Shown piece by piece: positions 44,746-53,303 of a DNA stretch of 64,000 nucleotides. Under the pieces are notes generated by a model. That model ran no database searches. It saw only the letters and a list, made by a program, of their open reading frames with translations, and had not been told where the DNA came from. Made by a program: the position numbers and the translations under genes. Source of the stretch: Hyphococcus sp. (GTDB taxonomy: Bacteria > Pseudomonadota > Alphaproteobacteria > Caulobacterales > Parvularculaceae); NCBI GenBank assembly GCA_021604585.1, contig BQJG01000003.1, positions 36,312 through 100,311 on the forward strand, read 5' to 3'. The stretch's first letter is position 1. Every line of letters starts with the position of its first letter.

Positions 44746-46542
44746 CTAGACGCGCGCCTCGGCGAGAGAGCGCGGAGCTTCGTCTTCGCGCACCTCTTCG
44801 GCGAAGGCGCCTTCGAGATATTTGAGGCGGACTTTAGCGCGCGACAGCTTGCCGGACGAGGTCATGACCATGGAGTGCGGCCGGGCGAGCAGAATCTCCG
44901 CTGGCGCGCCGACGGCGTTTTGCACGACGCTGGCGATCTCGCGTTTCAGGGCGATCAGCGCCGCGTCATCCATGCCGCGCCGCTCAGCCACCACAACGAT
45001 GCGTTCCTGTCCGCCATCATCAACGGAAAACGCCGCAACGCCGCCGCCGCGCACGCCGTCAACTTTTTCGACCGCCCATTCGATATCTTGCGGCCAGATA
45101 TTGCGGCCATTGATAATGATGAGATCTTTTGCACGCCCGGTGATGACGATCTGACCGTTGAGGAAGTATCCCATGTCGCCCGTGTCGAGCCACTCGCCGT
45201 CATACATGGCGGCGGAGGCTTCCGGATCGGAAAAATAGCCCGGCGTGAGGCTTGGTCCGGTAATGAAAATCCGGCCGACGGCGCGTTCGCCAACCGCCTG
45301 ACCATTTTCATCGCGTACTTCGATGGCGTGACCTTCAAGCGCGCGCCCGCACAAGACGAAGCCGCGGCGATGTTCCGGTGAGGTCAGCGCTGACGCGGGC
45401 TGGGCGATGCCGGAGCGCGTATAATGGCGCATGTCGACATCATCAACCGTGACCGGCGAGCCAAGCTCCGGAAATGAAATCGCCAGCGTCGCTTCGGCCA
45501 TGCCATAGCTTGGCGTAAAGGCGTTGCGGTTAAAGCCGAGCGGGCCGAAGGCATCCGCAAATGCATTGAGCGCTTCGGGGCGGACCATGTCGCCGCCAAT
45601 GCCGGCGACCCGCAAATTTGAAAGGTCGATTGCTCCGGGCTCGGCGCGCGCGGAGCGTTTGGCGGCAAGATCGTACCCGAAGGACGGGCTGTAGGTAATG
45701 GTGGTTTTGTGGTCGGTCATAATGCGCAGCCACAAAAGCGGACGGCGAACGAAATCGGATGTCGCTAGGAAATCAACGCCGACCTGAACGGTCATGGGCG
45801 TCAGCATAAAGCCGATGAGCCCCATATCATGGTAGAGCGGCAGCCAGCTGGTGGCGCGGTCGCCGGATGTTAAAGACATGCCGTGACGCGCAATCGCGGT
45901 GAGATTGGCGCAAACGGAACGCTGCATGCCAATCACGCCTTTCGGCGCGCTCGTCGAGCCGGATGAGTATTGAATGTAGCAATGTTCGTCAGGACCGAAA
46001 GGCTGCGGCGCGGCGTTTGTTTCGGCCAGCGCTGCGAGATCCTCAAAACTGTAAACTGTGGCGCCGCCGGCTTTGGCGGCTGCTTCGTCTAAAAATTCTC
46101 TGAGGCTTTCCGGGCCGATCGCGGCGGCGGCTTTGGCGCCGGAGATCATTTGGCGGATTTGATTGATGTAGCCGTCCTTGCCGCCAAGATTGACCGGCAT
46201 CGGCATCGGCGCCGGGATAATCCCTGCATATTGGCAAGCGAAGAACGTAACGATGAATTCCGGGCTGGTTTCAGCGACAACCGCGACGCGGTCGCCACGC
46301 TCGAATACGCCCGCGAGTTTGCCGGCGAGGGCTATGGCGCGTTTGCGGACCTCTGAATAAGGAAGCGCTGAAGCGACTTCGCCGCGCAGATTGAAAAACG
46401 TGTAACCGGTTTCGCCCTGCGCCGCGTAATCGAGCGCGCCGCAAAGAGTTGCAAAACCGCTGACTTGAACTGGAAGTGATGCGTTTCGGCTTGGCAGCGC
46501 CACGGCCATATCATTTGACCCCTGGATTTCCTTCACGGCCAT
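44746..46542 (-). CDS. aasR: Acyl-ACP synthetase (fatty acyl-AMP ligase family)
   Basis: A 598-residue adenylate-forming enzyme. The ATP motif is YIQYSSGSTSAPKGVIG, then WLPLYHDMGLIGFML and TYSPSFGYDLAAKRS, typical of fatty acyl-AMP ligases. TGDMGYFLNGQIVITGRAKD and INGRNIWPQDIEWAVE form the hinge, and the catalytic Lys is in MTSSGKLSRAKVRLKYLEG. It activates a fatty acid and loads it on the acyl carrier protein of this locus. The gene heads the minus-strand operon. Starts are ambiguous: ATG 46542 is used, but ATG 46509 (MAVALPSRN) after CCAGGGGTCAAATGAT is also possible. Confidence 0.87.
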   Translation of the reverse strand: MAVKEIQGSNDMAVALPSRNASLPVQVSGFATLCGALDYAAQGETGYTFFNLRGEVASALPYSEVRKRAIALAGKLAGVFERGDRVAVVAETSPEFIVTFFACQYAGIIPAPMPMPVNLGGKDGYINQIRQMISGAKAAAAIGPESLREFLDEAAAKAGGATVYSFEDLAALAETNAAPQPFGPDEHCYIQYSSGSTSAPKGVIGMQRSVCANLTAIARHGMSLTSGDRATSWLPLYHDMGLIGFMLTPMTVQVGVDFLATSDFVRRPLLWLRIMTDHKTTITYSPSFGYDLAAKRSARAEPGAIDLSNLRVAGIGGDMVRPEALNAFADAFGPLGFNRNAFTPSYGMAEATLAISFPELGSPVTVDDVDMRHYTRSGIAQPASALTSPEHRRGFVLCGRALEGHAIEVRDENGQAVGERAVGRIFITGPSLTPGYFSDPEASAAMYDGEWLDTGDMGYFLNGQIVITGRAKDLIIINGRNIWPQDIEWAVEKVDGVRGGGVAAFSVDDGGQERIVVVAERRGMDDAALIALKREIASVVQNAVGAPAEILLARPHSMVMTSSGKLSRAKVRLKYLEGAFAEEVREDEAPRSLAEARV

Positions 46543-47050
46543 GGTACGCCCCACACTCTCTCCGGTATTCCCGGCTTCTTTACCGCCGGCGGAACGCCGA
46601 CCCTGTCACAATACGGCAGGCGATTTCCGCGGCCGTCCTATTTTTTGGCGCCCCTAATTTTATCGCTGCCTGACTCCGGCGCCGAACATTCTTTTTCCGT
46701 CTCAGCTCTTCCCTAGCCGAACGAGGCTCCGTCGCCAGCAGATCAAACGCCTATTCCCCTTGCGCCCAGCTCGCGTCCAGGCGGAAAGGGTAATTTTGAG
46801 CCGATACAAGGCCTTGGGTCAACGGGCAAGCCCTTGGCGGGCCCAGCGGGCTTCAAGATTTGCGGCCAGATATTACAGCTTGTTGCAAGAGGGGCGCTAA
46901 TTTTGATCGCAGCAGGCCCTTTCGTAGGCGATCCCGGCTTGAACCGGGGGGATTCCTTGCCTAGTTTCGCGCCAGATACGCCACGCCGGAGAGAATTCGG
47001 CCGTGCGCTCAACTCCTTATGACCCTGTTTCGCCCGCTCAGGAGCGCTTG
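46543..47050. other. Divergent promoter region between aasR and the hydroxylase gene
   Basis: About 500 bases without a convincing gene on either strand. It lies between the head of the minus-strand ceramide operon and the plus-strand fatty acid hydroxylase gene, so both promoters should be here. I could not pick a -35/-10 pair with confidence. Short frames present are out of frame with clear ribosome sites. No long repeat is evident. Confidence 0.6.
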
Positions 47051-47821
47051 ATGCGTCTGTTTATCGGCTACAAAGCCTGGAAAGAGGAAGAATATCTCCT
47101 CAACCGCATGACGTTTGACGATCTCGTCAAAGCCTATGTGACCTATCCGGCGATCCAGATTTACGCGATAATCCTGATTGCAGCGCTGATTGGCGGGGCT
47201 TTCGTTACAACTTCGCTCTTGATGTCAGCAGCGGCGTTTGCTGTTGGGGCGCTGTTGTTCCCGATTGCGTGGTATGTGACCCACCGCTTTATCCTGCATG
47301 GAAGCTGGATGTATAAAACGCCGTTATTGGCGGCGCTTTGGAAACGAGTCCATTACGACCACCATCGTTTCCCCAACGATCTTTCCGTGCTGTTTGGCGG
47401 ACTCCACACGACGTTGCCGACGATCCTGTTCGTCGCCGGGCCCATAGGCTGGCTGGTCGCCGGGCCGGCAGGCGCGTGTTTTGCCGTTGCAGGCACCGTC
47501 GTGATGACAATGTATACGGAGTTCCTGCACGCCGGAGAACATCTCGCCTTCGAACCGAAGTCGAAATTCTGGGCCGATATCAAGCGCCGCCATCTCGCCC
47601 ACCACTTCCACAATGAGAATGGCAATTACGGGATCGCCGAGTTTTTCTGGGATAGGACCTTTGGCACTTTCTACCCTGAAACCAGCGACGCCCCGCGCAG
47701 CGCCACCGCCCGCAATCTTGGTTACACAGACGAAACGGCCTTGAAGTACCCTTGGGTTAAGGCGCTCACGGACGCCGAACCGGATGCCAAGCAGGCGATG
47801 CGCAACCGCGCCGCCTCGTAA
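47051..47821 (+). CDS. Fatty acid hydroxylase superfamily protein, candidate ceramide hydroxylase
   Basis: A 256-residue membrane diiron protein of the fatty acid hydroxylase/sterol desaturase superfamily. Its histidine motifs are YVTHRFILHGSWMY, VHYDHHRFPNDLSVLF, YTEFLHAGEHLAF and RRHLAHHFHNENGNYGI, and this set recalls eukaryotic FA2H, which hydroxylates ceramide acyl chains. Two hydrophobic pairs flank the first box. AGGAG seven bases before the ATG decides the start; a GTG at 47003 would add 16 residues. It is divergent from the ceramide operon head, so a role in hydroxylating the ceramide or its fatty acid is an attractive inference. Sterol or carotenoid hydroxylation remain alternatives. 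Confidence 0.82.
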   Translation: MRLFIGYKAWKEEEYLLNRMTFDDLVKAYVTYPAIQIYAIILIAALIGGAFVTTSLLMSAAAFAVGALLFPIAWYVTHRFILHGSWMYKTPLLAALWKRVHYDHHRFPNDLSVLFGGLHTTLPTILFVAGPIGWLVAGPAGACFAVAGTVVMTMYTEFLHAGEHLAFEPKSKFWADIKRRHLAHHFHNENGNYGIAEFFWDRTFGTFYPETSDAPRSATARNLGYTDETALKYPWVKALTDAEPDAKQAMRNRAAS

Positions 47822-48046
47822 CCTTCTGAATCTTGGACTTTTCTACTGGATCCCCGATCAAGTCCGGGATTGATCGGCGGTTTCCACCGTGGATCAACTT
47901 TTGGTTGATTTTAGCCAAGGGCTTTGCCAGTTTCCGCGCCGACATCAATCAGGGGGCTGGTTGAAGCGCGCGGGGGCGATCATGCCCATCGCTGCGGCCA
48001 TGCCGGCGGCCTCCTTCATCAGTACAATTTCCATGAAAGGTACAAC

Positions 48047-50173
48047 ATGAGCTTAGAGCTTTGGTTGGTTATTGGAGCCGGATTGCTTGCGATCGCCTAT
48101 GGCGCCTTTACCGTGAACCAGGTGTTGTCATTGCCCACAGGCACTGACCGCATGAGAGAAATCGCCGCCGCTATTCAGGAAGGCGCCAGCGCCTATCTCA
48201 ACAAGCAGTACACCACCATCGCCATCGCTGGCGCTGTTGTGTTCATCGTTTTGCTGCTCGCCTTCAAACTCGACTTCATCCCGGCGTTCGGGTTCGCCAT
48301 TGGTGCGATTCTCTCGGGAGCCGCAGGCTTCATCGGGATGCTTGTTTCGGTGCGCGCCAATGTGCGCACCACGCAAGCCGCGAGCGAAAGCCTCGCCAAG
48401 GGTCTTTCCGTCGCCTTCCGCGCTGGCGCCATCACCGGCATGCTGGTTGCAGGTCTCGCGCTGATTGGTCTCGCTTCTTACTACGCGATCCTCACCGTCG
48501 GCATGGGTCATGCGCCTGAGAGCCGCGCAGTGGTCAATGGCCTTATCGCCTTGTCGCTCGGCGCATCGTTGATTTCGGTGTTCGCCCGTCTCGGCGGCGG
48601 CATCTTCACCAAGGGCGCTGACGTTGGCGGCGATATGGTCGGCAAAGTTGAAGCCGGCATTCCCGAAGACGATCCGCGCAACCCGGCGACCATCGCAGAC
48701 AATGTTGGCGACAATGTTGGTGACTGCGCGGGCATGGCGGCCGACTTGTTTGAAACCTATGTGGTCACCGTTGCCGCGACCATGGTTCTGGGCTCGATCC
48801 TGTTCACTGAGAATGCCGCTCAGTTCATGTTCTACCCGCTGGCTATCGGCGCGGTATGCATTTTGACCTCGATTGCCGGGACTTATTTCGTCACGCTCGG
48901 CAAGGGGTCGACCAACATTATGGGCGCTCTTTATAAGGGGCTGATTGTCACCGGCGTTCTCTCACTGATTGCCGTTGGTGCGGTCACATTCCAGATGTTC
49001 GGGTTTTCTGAAACCATTGCGAACACGGAAAAAGGCGATCCGTTCACCGGCCTGTCGCTGTTCTTTTGCGGCGTGCTGGGCCTCGTGGTCACCGGCCTCA
49101 TCGTCTGGATCACTGAATATTATACGGGCACGGAATACCGTCCTGTCCGTTCGGTCGCCAAGGCGTCTGAATCCGGCCATGGCACCAACGTCATTCAGGG
49201 CCTTGCGGTCTCTATGGAAGCGACGGCCTTGCCCGCCATCGTCATCGTTGTCGCGATCATCACCGCTTACAACCTTGCCGGCCTGTTCGGCATCGCCACG
49301 GCGGTCACCACCATGCTTGCGCTTGCCGGCATGATTGTCGCGCTCGACGCGTTTGGTCCGGTGACGGACAATGCTGGCGGCATCGCGGAAATGGCGGGTC
49401 TTGAAGGCTCGGTTCGCGACACCACCGACGCGCTCGACGCGGTCGGCAACACGACGAAAGCGGTCACCAAAGGCTATGCGATCGGCTCCGCCGGTCTCGG
49501 CGCGCTGGTGCTGTTTGCGGCTTACACCAAAGACATTGAGCACTTCGTTGCACATCCGCTCGACTATCCGTTCTTTGCCGATGTGCAGGTCTCCTTCTCG
49601 CTGTCCGACCCTTACGTCATCGCCGGCTTGTTGATTGGCGGCCTCTTGCCTTACCTGTTCGGCGGTCTCGCCATGCAGGCGGTGGGCCGCGCAGCGTCGG
49701 CGATTGTTGAGGAGGTCCGCCGTCAGTTCAAAGAAAAGCCGGGCATTATGGCGGGCACGGAAAAGCCTGATTATGCGCGCGCAGTGAACATGCTGACCGG
49801 AGCAGCGATCAAGGAGATGGTTGTGCCGTCGATGCTGCCGATCCTGTCGCCACTCGCCGTTTACGGCATTGTTTATGTGGTGGCCGACAAGTCAGCGGCG
49901 CTGTCCGCAGTCGGCGCGATGTTGATCGGCGTGATCGTTACGGGCCTGTTTGTCGCCATCTCTATGACGGCTGGCGGCGGCGCCTGGGATAACGCCAAGA
50001 AATACATCGAAGACGGCCATCATGGCGGCAAGGGTTCGGAAGCTCATAAAGCCGCCGTCACTGGCGACACTGTCGGCGATCCGTACAAGGATACAGCGGG
50101 TCCCGCGGTAAACCCGATGATCAAGATCACCAACATCGTGGCGCTGTTGCTGTTGGCTTCGCTGGCTGGATAA
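48047..50173 (+). CDS. hppA: K+-independent proton-translocating pyrophosphatase
   Basis: A 708-residue integral membrane pyrophosphatase with about 16 spans, coupling pyrophosphate hydrolysis to proton pumping. The substrate site motifs are clear: GADVGGDMVGKVEAGIPEDD, then NPATIADNVGDNVGDCAGM, and near the C-terminus GDTVGDPYKDTAGPAVNPM. The determinant GNTTKAVTKGYAIGSAG has Lys where potassium-dependent enzymes carry Ala, so it should be K+-independent. The ATG at 48047 follows GAAAGGTACAAC; the long upstream frame is unlikely. The intergenic 225 bases before it hold no clear signal, and a strong terminator follows. Confidence 0.97.
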   Translation: MSLELWLVIGAGLLAIAYGAFTVNQVLSLPTGTDRMREIAAAIQEGASAYLNKQYTTIAIAGAVVFIVLLLAFKLDFIPAFGFAIGAILSGAAGFIGMLVSVRANVRTTQAASESLAKGLSVAFRAGAITGMLVAGLALIGLASYYAILTVGMGHAPESRAVVNGLIALSLGASLISVFARLGGGIFTKGADVGGDMVGKVEAGIPEDDPRNPATIADNVGDNVGDCAGMAADLFETYVVTVAATMVLGSILFTENAAQFMFYPLAIGAVCILTSIAGTYFVTLGKGSTNIMGALYKGLIVTGVLSLIAVGAVTFQMFGFSETIANTEKGDPFTGLSLFFCGVLGLVVTGLIVWITEYYTGTEYRPVRSVAKASESGHGTNVIQGLAVSMEATALPAIVIVVAIITAYNLAGLFGIATAVTTMLALAGMIVALDAFGPVTDNAGGIAEMAGLEGSVRDTTDALDAVGNTTKAVTKGYAIGSAGLGALVLFAAYTKDIEHFVAHPLDYPFFADVQVSFSLSDPYVIAGLLIGGLLPYLFGGLAMQAVGRAASAIVEEVRRQFKEKPGIMAGTEKPDYARAVNMLTGAAIKEMVVPSMLPILSPLAVYGIVYVVADKSAALSAVGAMLIGVIVTGLFVAISMTAGGGAWDNAKKYIEDGHHGGKGSEAHKAAVTGDTVGDPYKDTAGPAVNPMIKITNIVALLLLASLAG

Positions 50174-50197
50174 TTTGTCCGGCTAGAATTGAAAATG

Positions 50198-50225
50198 AAA
50201 AAGGCCCCGCGAGGGGCCTTTTTTG
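50198..50225 (+). terminator. Intrinsic terminator after hppA
   Basis: AAGGCCCC (50201-50208) and GGGGCCTT (50213-50220) pair around the loop GCGA, preceded by an A-run and followed by TTTTG. It is a textbook terminator placed 25 bases after the hppA stop. Confidence 0.92.
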
Positions 50226-50261
50226 TTATTCTGTTTGTTCTTGATCAATTTGGAGGAAAGA

Positions 50262-50663
50262 ATGACCGAAACTGCACGCGCATTTTTGATGTTTGTGGGG
50301 AAGGCAGATGAAGCTCTCGCGCTTTATGAAAAGACATTCGCCAGCGCCAGCATCGGCAAGGTCGAGCGATATAACGAGGATAACAAGGCCATGGCGGGAC
50401 AAGTTCAATTCGCCGAATTGCTCTTGGGTGGCCAGCGGTTCATTCTCAATGACACGCCGCCGGTCCATGACTTCACATTCACCCCGTCAACGTCGATCTT
50501 CATGGATTTGGAAACGGACTCCGCCTTTGATAGCGCCTTCGCGGCGCTGTCGGCCGATGGAAAAGTCATGATGCCCCCGGACAACTATGGCTTCAGCCAA
50601 AAATTTGCCTGGGTCGCAGATCGTTTCGGTGTCTCGTGGCAGTTAAACCGCCCTCACGAATAA
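50262..50663 (+). CDS. VOC superfamily (PhnB/3-dmu-9_3-mt type) protein
   Basis: A 133-residue protein of the PhnB-like glyoxalase/VOC fold: ARAFLMFVGKADEALALYEK, FAELLLGGQRFILND, FMDLETDSAFDSAFAALSADG and YGFSQKFAWVADRFGVSWQL are its usual blocks. Members are dimeric and often of unknown substrate, and the old label of ubiquinone methyltransferase is not supported. GGAGGAAAGA just before the ATG is a strong ribosome site. It follows the hppA terminator, so it must have its own promoter. It converges on the peroxidase gene. Confidence 0.88.
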   Translation: MTETARAFLMFVGKADEALALYEKTFASASIGKVERYNEDNKAMAGQVQFAELLLGGQRFILNDTPPVHDFTFTPSTSIFMDLETDSAFDSAFAALSADGKVMMPPDNYGFSQKFAWVADRFGVSWQLNRPHE

Positions 50664-50669
50664 GGCCTT

Positions 50670-52421
50670 TTAGTCCACATAAAAAACGTGCTTGGGAATT
50701 TCGCGGCGCTTGATGTCTGTGTTGGCGAGAATGACATCAGCGAGCGTTGTCTTCCTCACCATGTTTTGTTCAAAGCGGTTGAGATCGCGCTCCCACCAGA
50801 AACGGTCATAGTCGCGCAAGGCGATAAACTGTTGGACGACGATCTCGCGGAAGGTTTCGCCAAGCTGCGAGCCTTCCCGCGTGAGCGAATCCTCGCTGAC
50901 TCCGCCGACCCACAGATCGATGTCATCAACATCGCCATAGGCGAGCTGCAGTTTGTCCTGTAACGCGCGGTCAGATGTGATGTCGCTGAATGTCTTCACG
51001 CGCTTCAAGCCAAGCGCCTCGCGTGCGTCATTATAAGACGGCAATCCGCGATCGCGGCCGCGCTGTATGTTCAGCGCAGCGAGGTCAAATCCTCCGGCGC
51101 CCGGCGGTCCGAACAGGAAATTTCTGAGGTCATCGACAATCATATGGTCGAAGGCCTGGCTTTTTTGCGAGGCGAGTCCGCGCAATATCGGGTCAATATC
51201 GTTGCGCTCTGTCAGCACAAGCGGCGCATTGAAAAATGCATCGCGCAGGGCAAGGTGACCTTCAGGAATTTCATTTCCTTTGGCGTCAACGCGCATGAGC
51301 TGCGCATTGATGAGCGTATGCCCGAGACGCCAGGCGGCGCCGGAGAATTCCGTAAACAGGCCGGGGTCGCCTGGCGTATAACCCCGGTAACGCGGCAACG
51401 GCCGTTTGCCGATCAGCGCCGGCAGAAATTCGTCATAGGTGATGATCTGGATTTCAGCGATGACCATCCGCCGCGCAGCGTAAAAAACATCGTCGCCGCT
51501 GAACCATGGGCGCGAACGGCGGATCTGGTCGGCCCAACGGTTATGCTCTCGCACGAACAATGTGTGCATTGATGTGAGGCCGAGTTGTTCGTTGGAGCGC
51601 ACATCGCCTGCAACAAACAATATTGCCGGATCAATTGGACCTTCATTGGCGTTGGGCAGCAGCGCGGTGTTATGCGGCAGCAAATCTCCGGCGCTGGTTT
51701 TTAACCGCCCGGTTCCATCATTGGTTCGCAGCGCCGCAGCGCGCTCGTCGCTTGAGCCATAGACTTGAGAGCCATCAAGCCACGACGTAATCTCATTCAA
51801 TTGCTGGCGCGGATTATCGAGGTCTGTTCCGGATTCTTCATCGAAGATCGCCCGGTCGAAACGAATCCATTTGTCGCCTTCGCTAAACGGGTCGAAATGC
51901 GGGTCGCCAATCGGCACGGCCACATCATGGGAGCGGTCGTCGCTCTTTACGGCGTCACCCAGCGCAAAATCGTGATCGATGAATTGCCCCCATTGCCACA
52001 GAAAGTCGCTGGTCTCGAAATTGTTCGGGAATGACTGGCCCGCCTGATCAATGACAATGTTTGAAATCTCGCGCGGGCTCTTTCGCCAGGGCGCCGCCAT
52101 GGTCGAAATGCCGTCAGCATAGTCAGCAGCGCCCATGCGCACCAAAGGCTGGAAGGTGGCGCCTGCAAAGGGCTGGTTCTTGTTGTTTCCCGAACCATCA
52201 AAGCTGCGCACTTCGCGGCCCTGGCTGAATGGCGCCGTCACTGCCCCGAGCCGGTCGCGCAGTTTCGCTTTTATCTGCGCGCGGATATCGCGCTCAATAT
52301 TTTGCGCAGGGTTTAGTTTTGCCGTCGCCGCCGCGCCCTTGCTGGAATCCGCTGTGATTGGCGTTGTTGCGCCGGCAATCGCCAGCACCGCCGCCGCCGC
52401 AAGTAGCTTCTTGTGTTTCAT
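50670..52421 (-). CDS. Secreted animal-type heme peroxidase
   Basis: A 583-residue protein of the animal heme peroxidase superfamily with a signal peptide (MKHKKLLAAAAVLAIAGATT). Key residues are readable: distal His150 in WGQFIDHDFAL, catalytic Arg in FVREHNRWADQI, and proximal His in AAWRLGHTLINAQL. FDLAALNIQRGRDRGLPSYN is the family signature. It should oxidise halides or organic substrates with hydrogen peroxide outside the inner membrane. The length is close to a single peroxidase domain, with no RTX or cadherin repeats as found in giant bacterial relatives. GGGAGAG precedes the ATG. It may have been acquired; such genes are patchy in bacteria. Confidence 0.92.
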   Translation of the reverse strand: MKHKKLLAAAAVLAIAGATTPITADSSKGAAATAKLNPAQNIERDIRAQIKAKLRDRLGAVTAPFSQGREVRSFDGSGNNKNQPFAGATFQPLVRMGAADYADGISTMAAPWRKSPREISNIVIDQAGQSFPNNFETSDFLWQWGQFIDHDFALGDAVKSDDRSHDVAVPIGDPHFDPFSEGDKWIRFDRAIFDEESGTDLDNPRQQLNEITSWLDGSQVYGSSDERAAALRTNDGTGRLKTSAGDLLPHNTALLPNANEGPIDPAILFVAGDVRSNEQLGLTSMHTLFVREHNRWADQIRRSRPWFSGDDVFYAARRMVIAEIQIITYDEFLPALIGKRPLPRYRGYTPGDPGLFTEFSGAAWRLGHTLINAQLMRVDAKGNEIPEGHLALRDAFFNAPLVLTERNDIDPILRGLASQKSQAFDHMIVDDLRNFLFGPPGAGGFDLAALNIQRGRDRGLPSYNDAREALGLKRVKTFSDITSDRALQDKLQLAYGDVDDIDLWVGGVSEDSLTREGSQLGETFREIVVQQFIALRDYDRFWWERDLNRFEQNMVRKTTLADVILANTDIKRREIPKHVFYVD

Positions 52422-52604
52422 CGTCTTACTCTCCCGCACCCCAATGATTTACTATCGAACAGGATGGCGCCGGATTTCAAGGACTGTCATAAACCAGACG
52501 CCCGGCGGATGTGTTTTTTCCTTACAAGTGCTCCAAATTCCCGCAAAGAGCGAGTGCAGGGCGTCAAACGCCCGCAAAATCCGCAGGAGAGCAAGGTAAC
52601 AGCG

Positions 52605-53294
52605 ATGAAGTTTAATGCGGTCATTTTCGATTGCGATGGCGTGCTGGTCGATTCAGAGGTTCTGGCGATCCGCGGCGAACGAGCGGCGCTTGAAGGGCTG
52701 GGGCTCGACTATTCGCCGCAAGACTATGTGCGCAAATTTGTCGGTTTGCATGATGGCGCATTCTTTGAGGCGCTGCGCGCCGACTATCGCGCACGCCATG
52801 CAACCGATGCGCCGGAAGATTTTGAGGATCAGGTCTTGGCGGGTCGTGGACGTGAACGTCACTTGCTGCAGGTCGTCGAAGGCGCAGATGATGCGCTTCG
52901 TACGGCGCAACAGGTGATCGGCAGGATCGGCGTTGCATCCTCGTCGCGGGCGCATTTTCTGAAATCCAAACTTGAGCGCACCGGGCTTTACGATTTAGCG
53001 GCGCCGCATGTTTACTCCGCAGATCTTGTTGCGCACGGCAAACCGGCGCCAGACATCTTCCTTTATACCGCCGAAAGGCTCGGTGTTGATCCGGCGCGAT
53101 GCCTCGTCTTGGAAGACAGTGAAAACGGAGTGCGAGCGGGCGTCGCTGCGGGAATGCGCGTTTGGGGATTCCTTGGCGGCGGCCATATTTTCGACGGGCA
53201 TGGCGATAGGTTGCTGCGGGCAGGCGCTGAAAAGCTGAGCCGAAACTTCGCCGAGTTCAGCGCCCAGCTTGACGGCGGCAAAAGGATTGGGTGA
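52605..53294 (+). CDS. HAD-superfamily hydrolase (beta-phosphoglucomutase-like)
   Basis: A 229-residue HAD protein with all four motifs: FDCDGVLVDSEVL (nucleophile Asp), IGVASSSRAHFLKSKL, HGKPAPDIFLYTAERLG (Lys) and CLVLEDSENGVRAGVAAG (acidic pair). The cap is a small helical C1 type. It probably removes phosphate from a sugar phosphate or interconverts phosphosugars; the substrate is not readable. GCAAGGTAACAGCG precedes the ATG. The threonine aldolase gene starts 9 bases after its stop, so the two form an operon. Confidence 0.88.
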   Translation: MKFNAVIFDCDGVLVDSEVLAIRGERAALEGLGLDYSPQDYVRKFVGLHDGAFFEALRADYRARHATDAPEDFEDQVLAGRGRERHLLQVVEGADDALRTAQQVIGRIGVASSSRAHFLKSKLERTGLYDLAAPHVYSADLVAHGKPAPDIFLYTAERLGVDPARCLVLEDSENGVRAGVAAGMRVWGFLGGGHIFDGHGDRLLRAGAEKLSRNFAEFSAQLDGGKRIG

Positions 53295-53303
53295 CGGTGC
53301 GCC

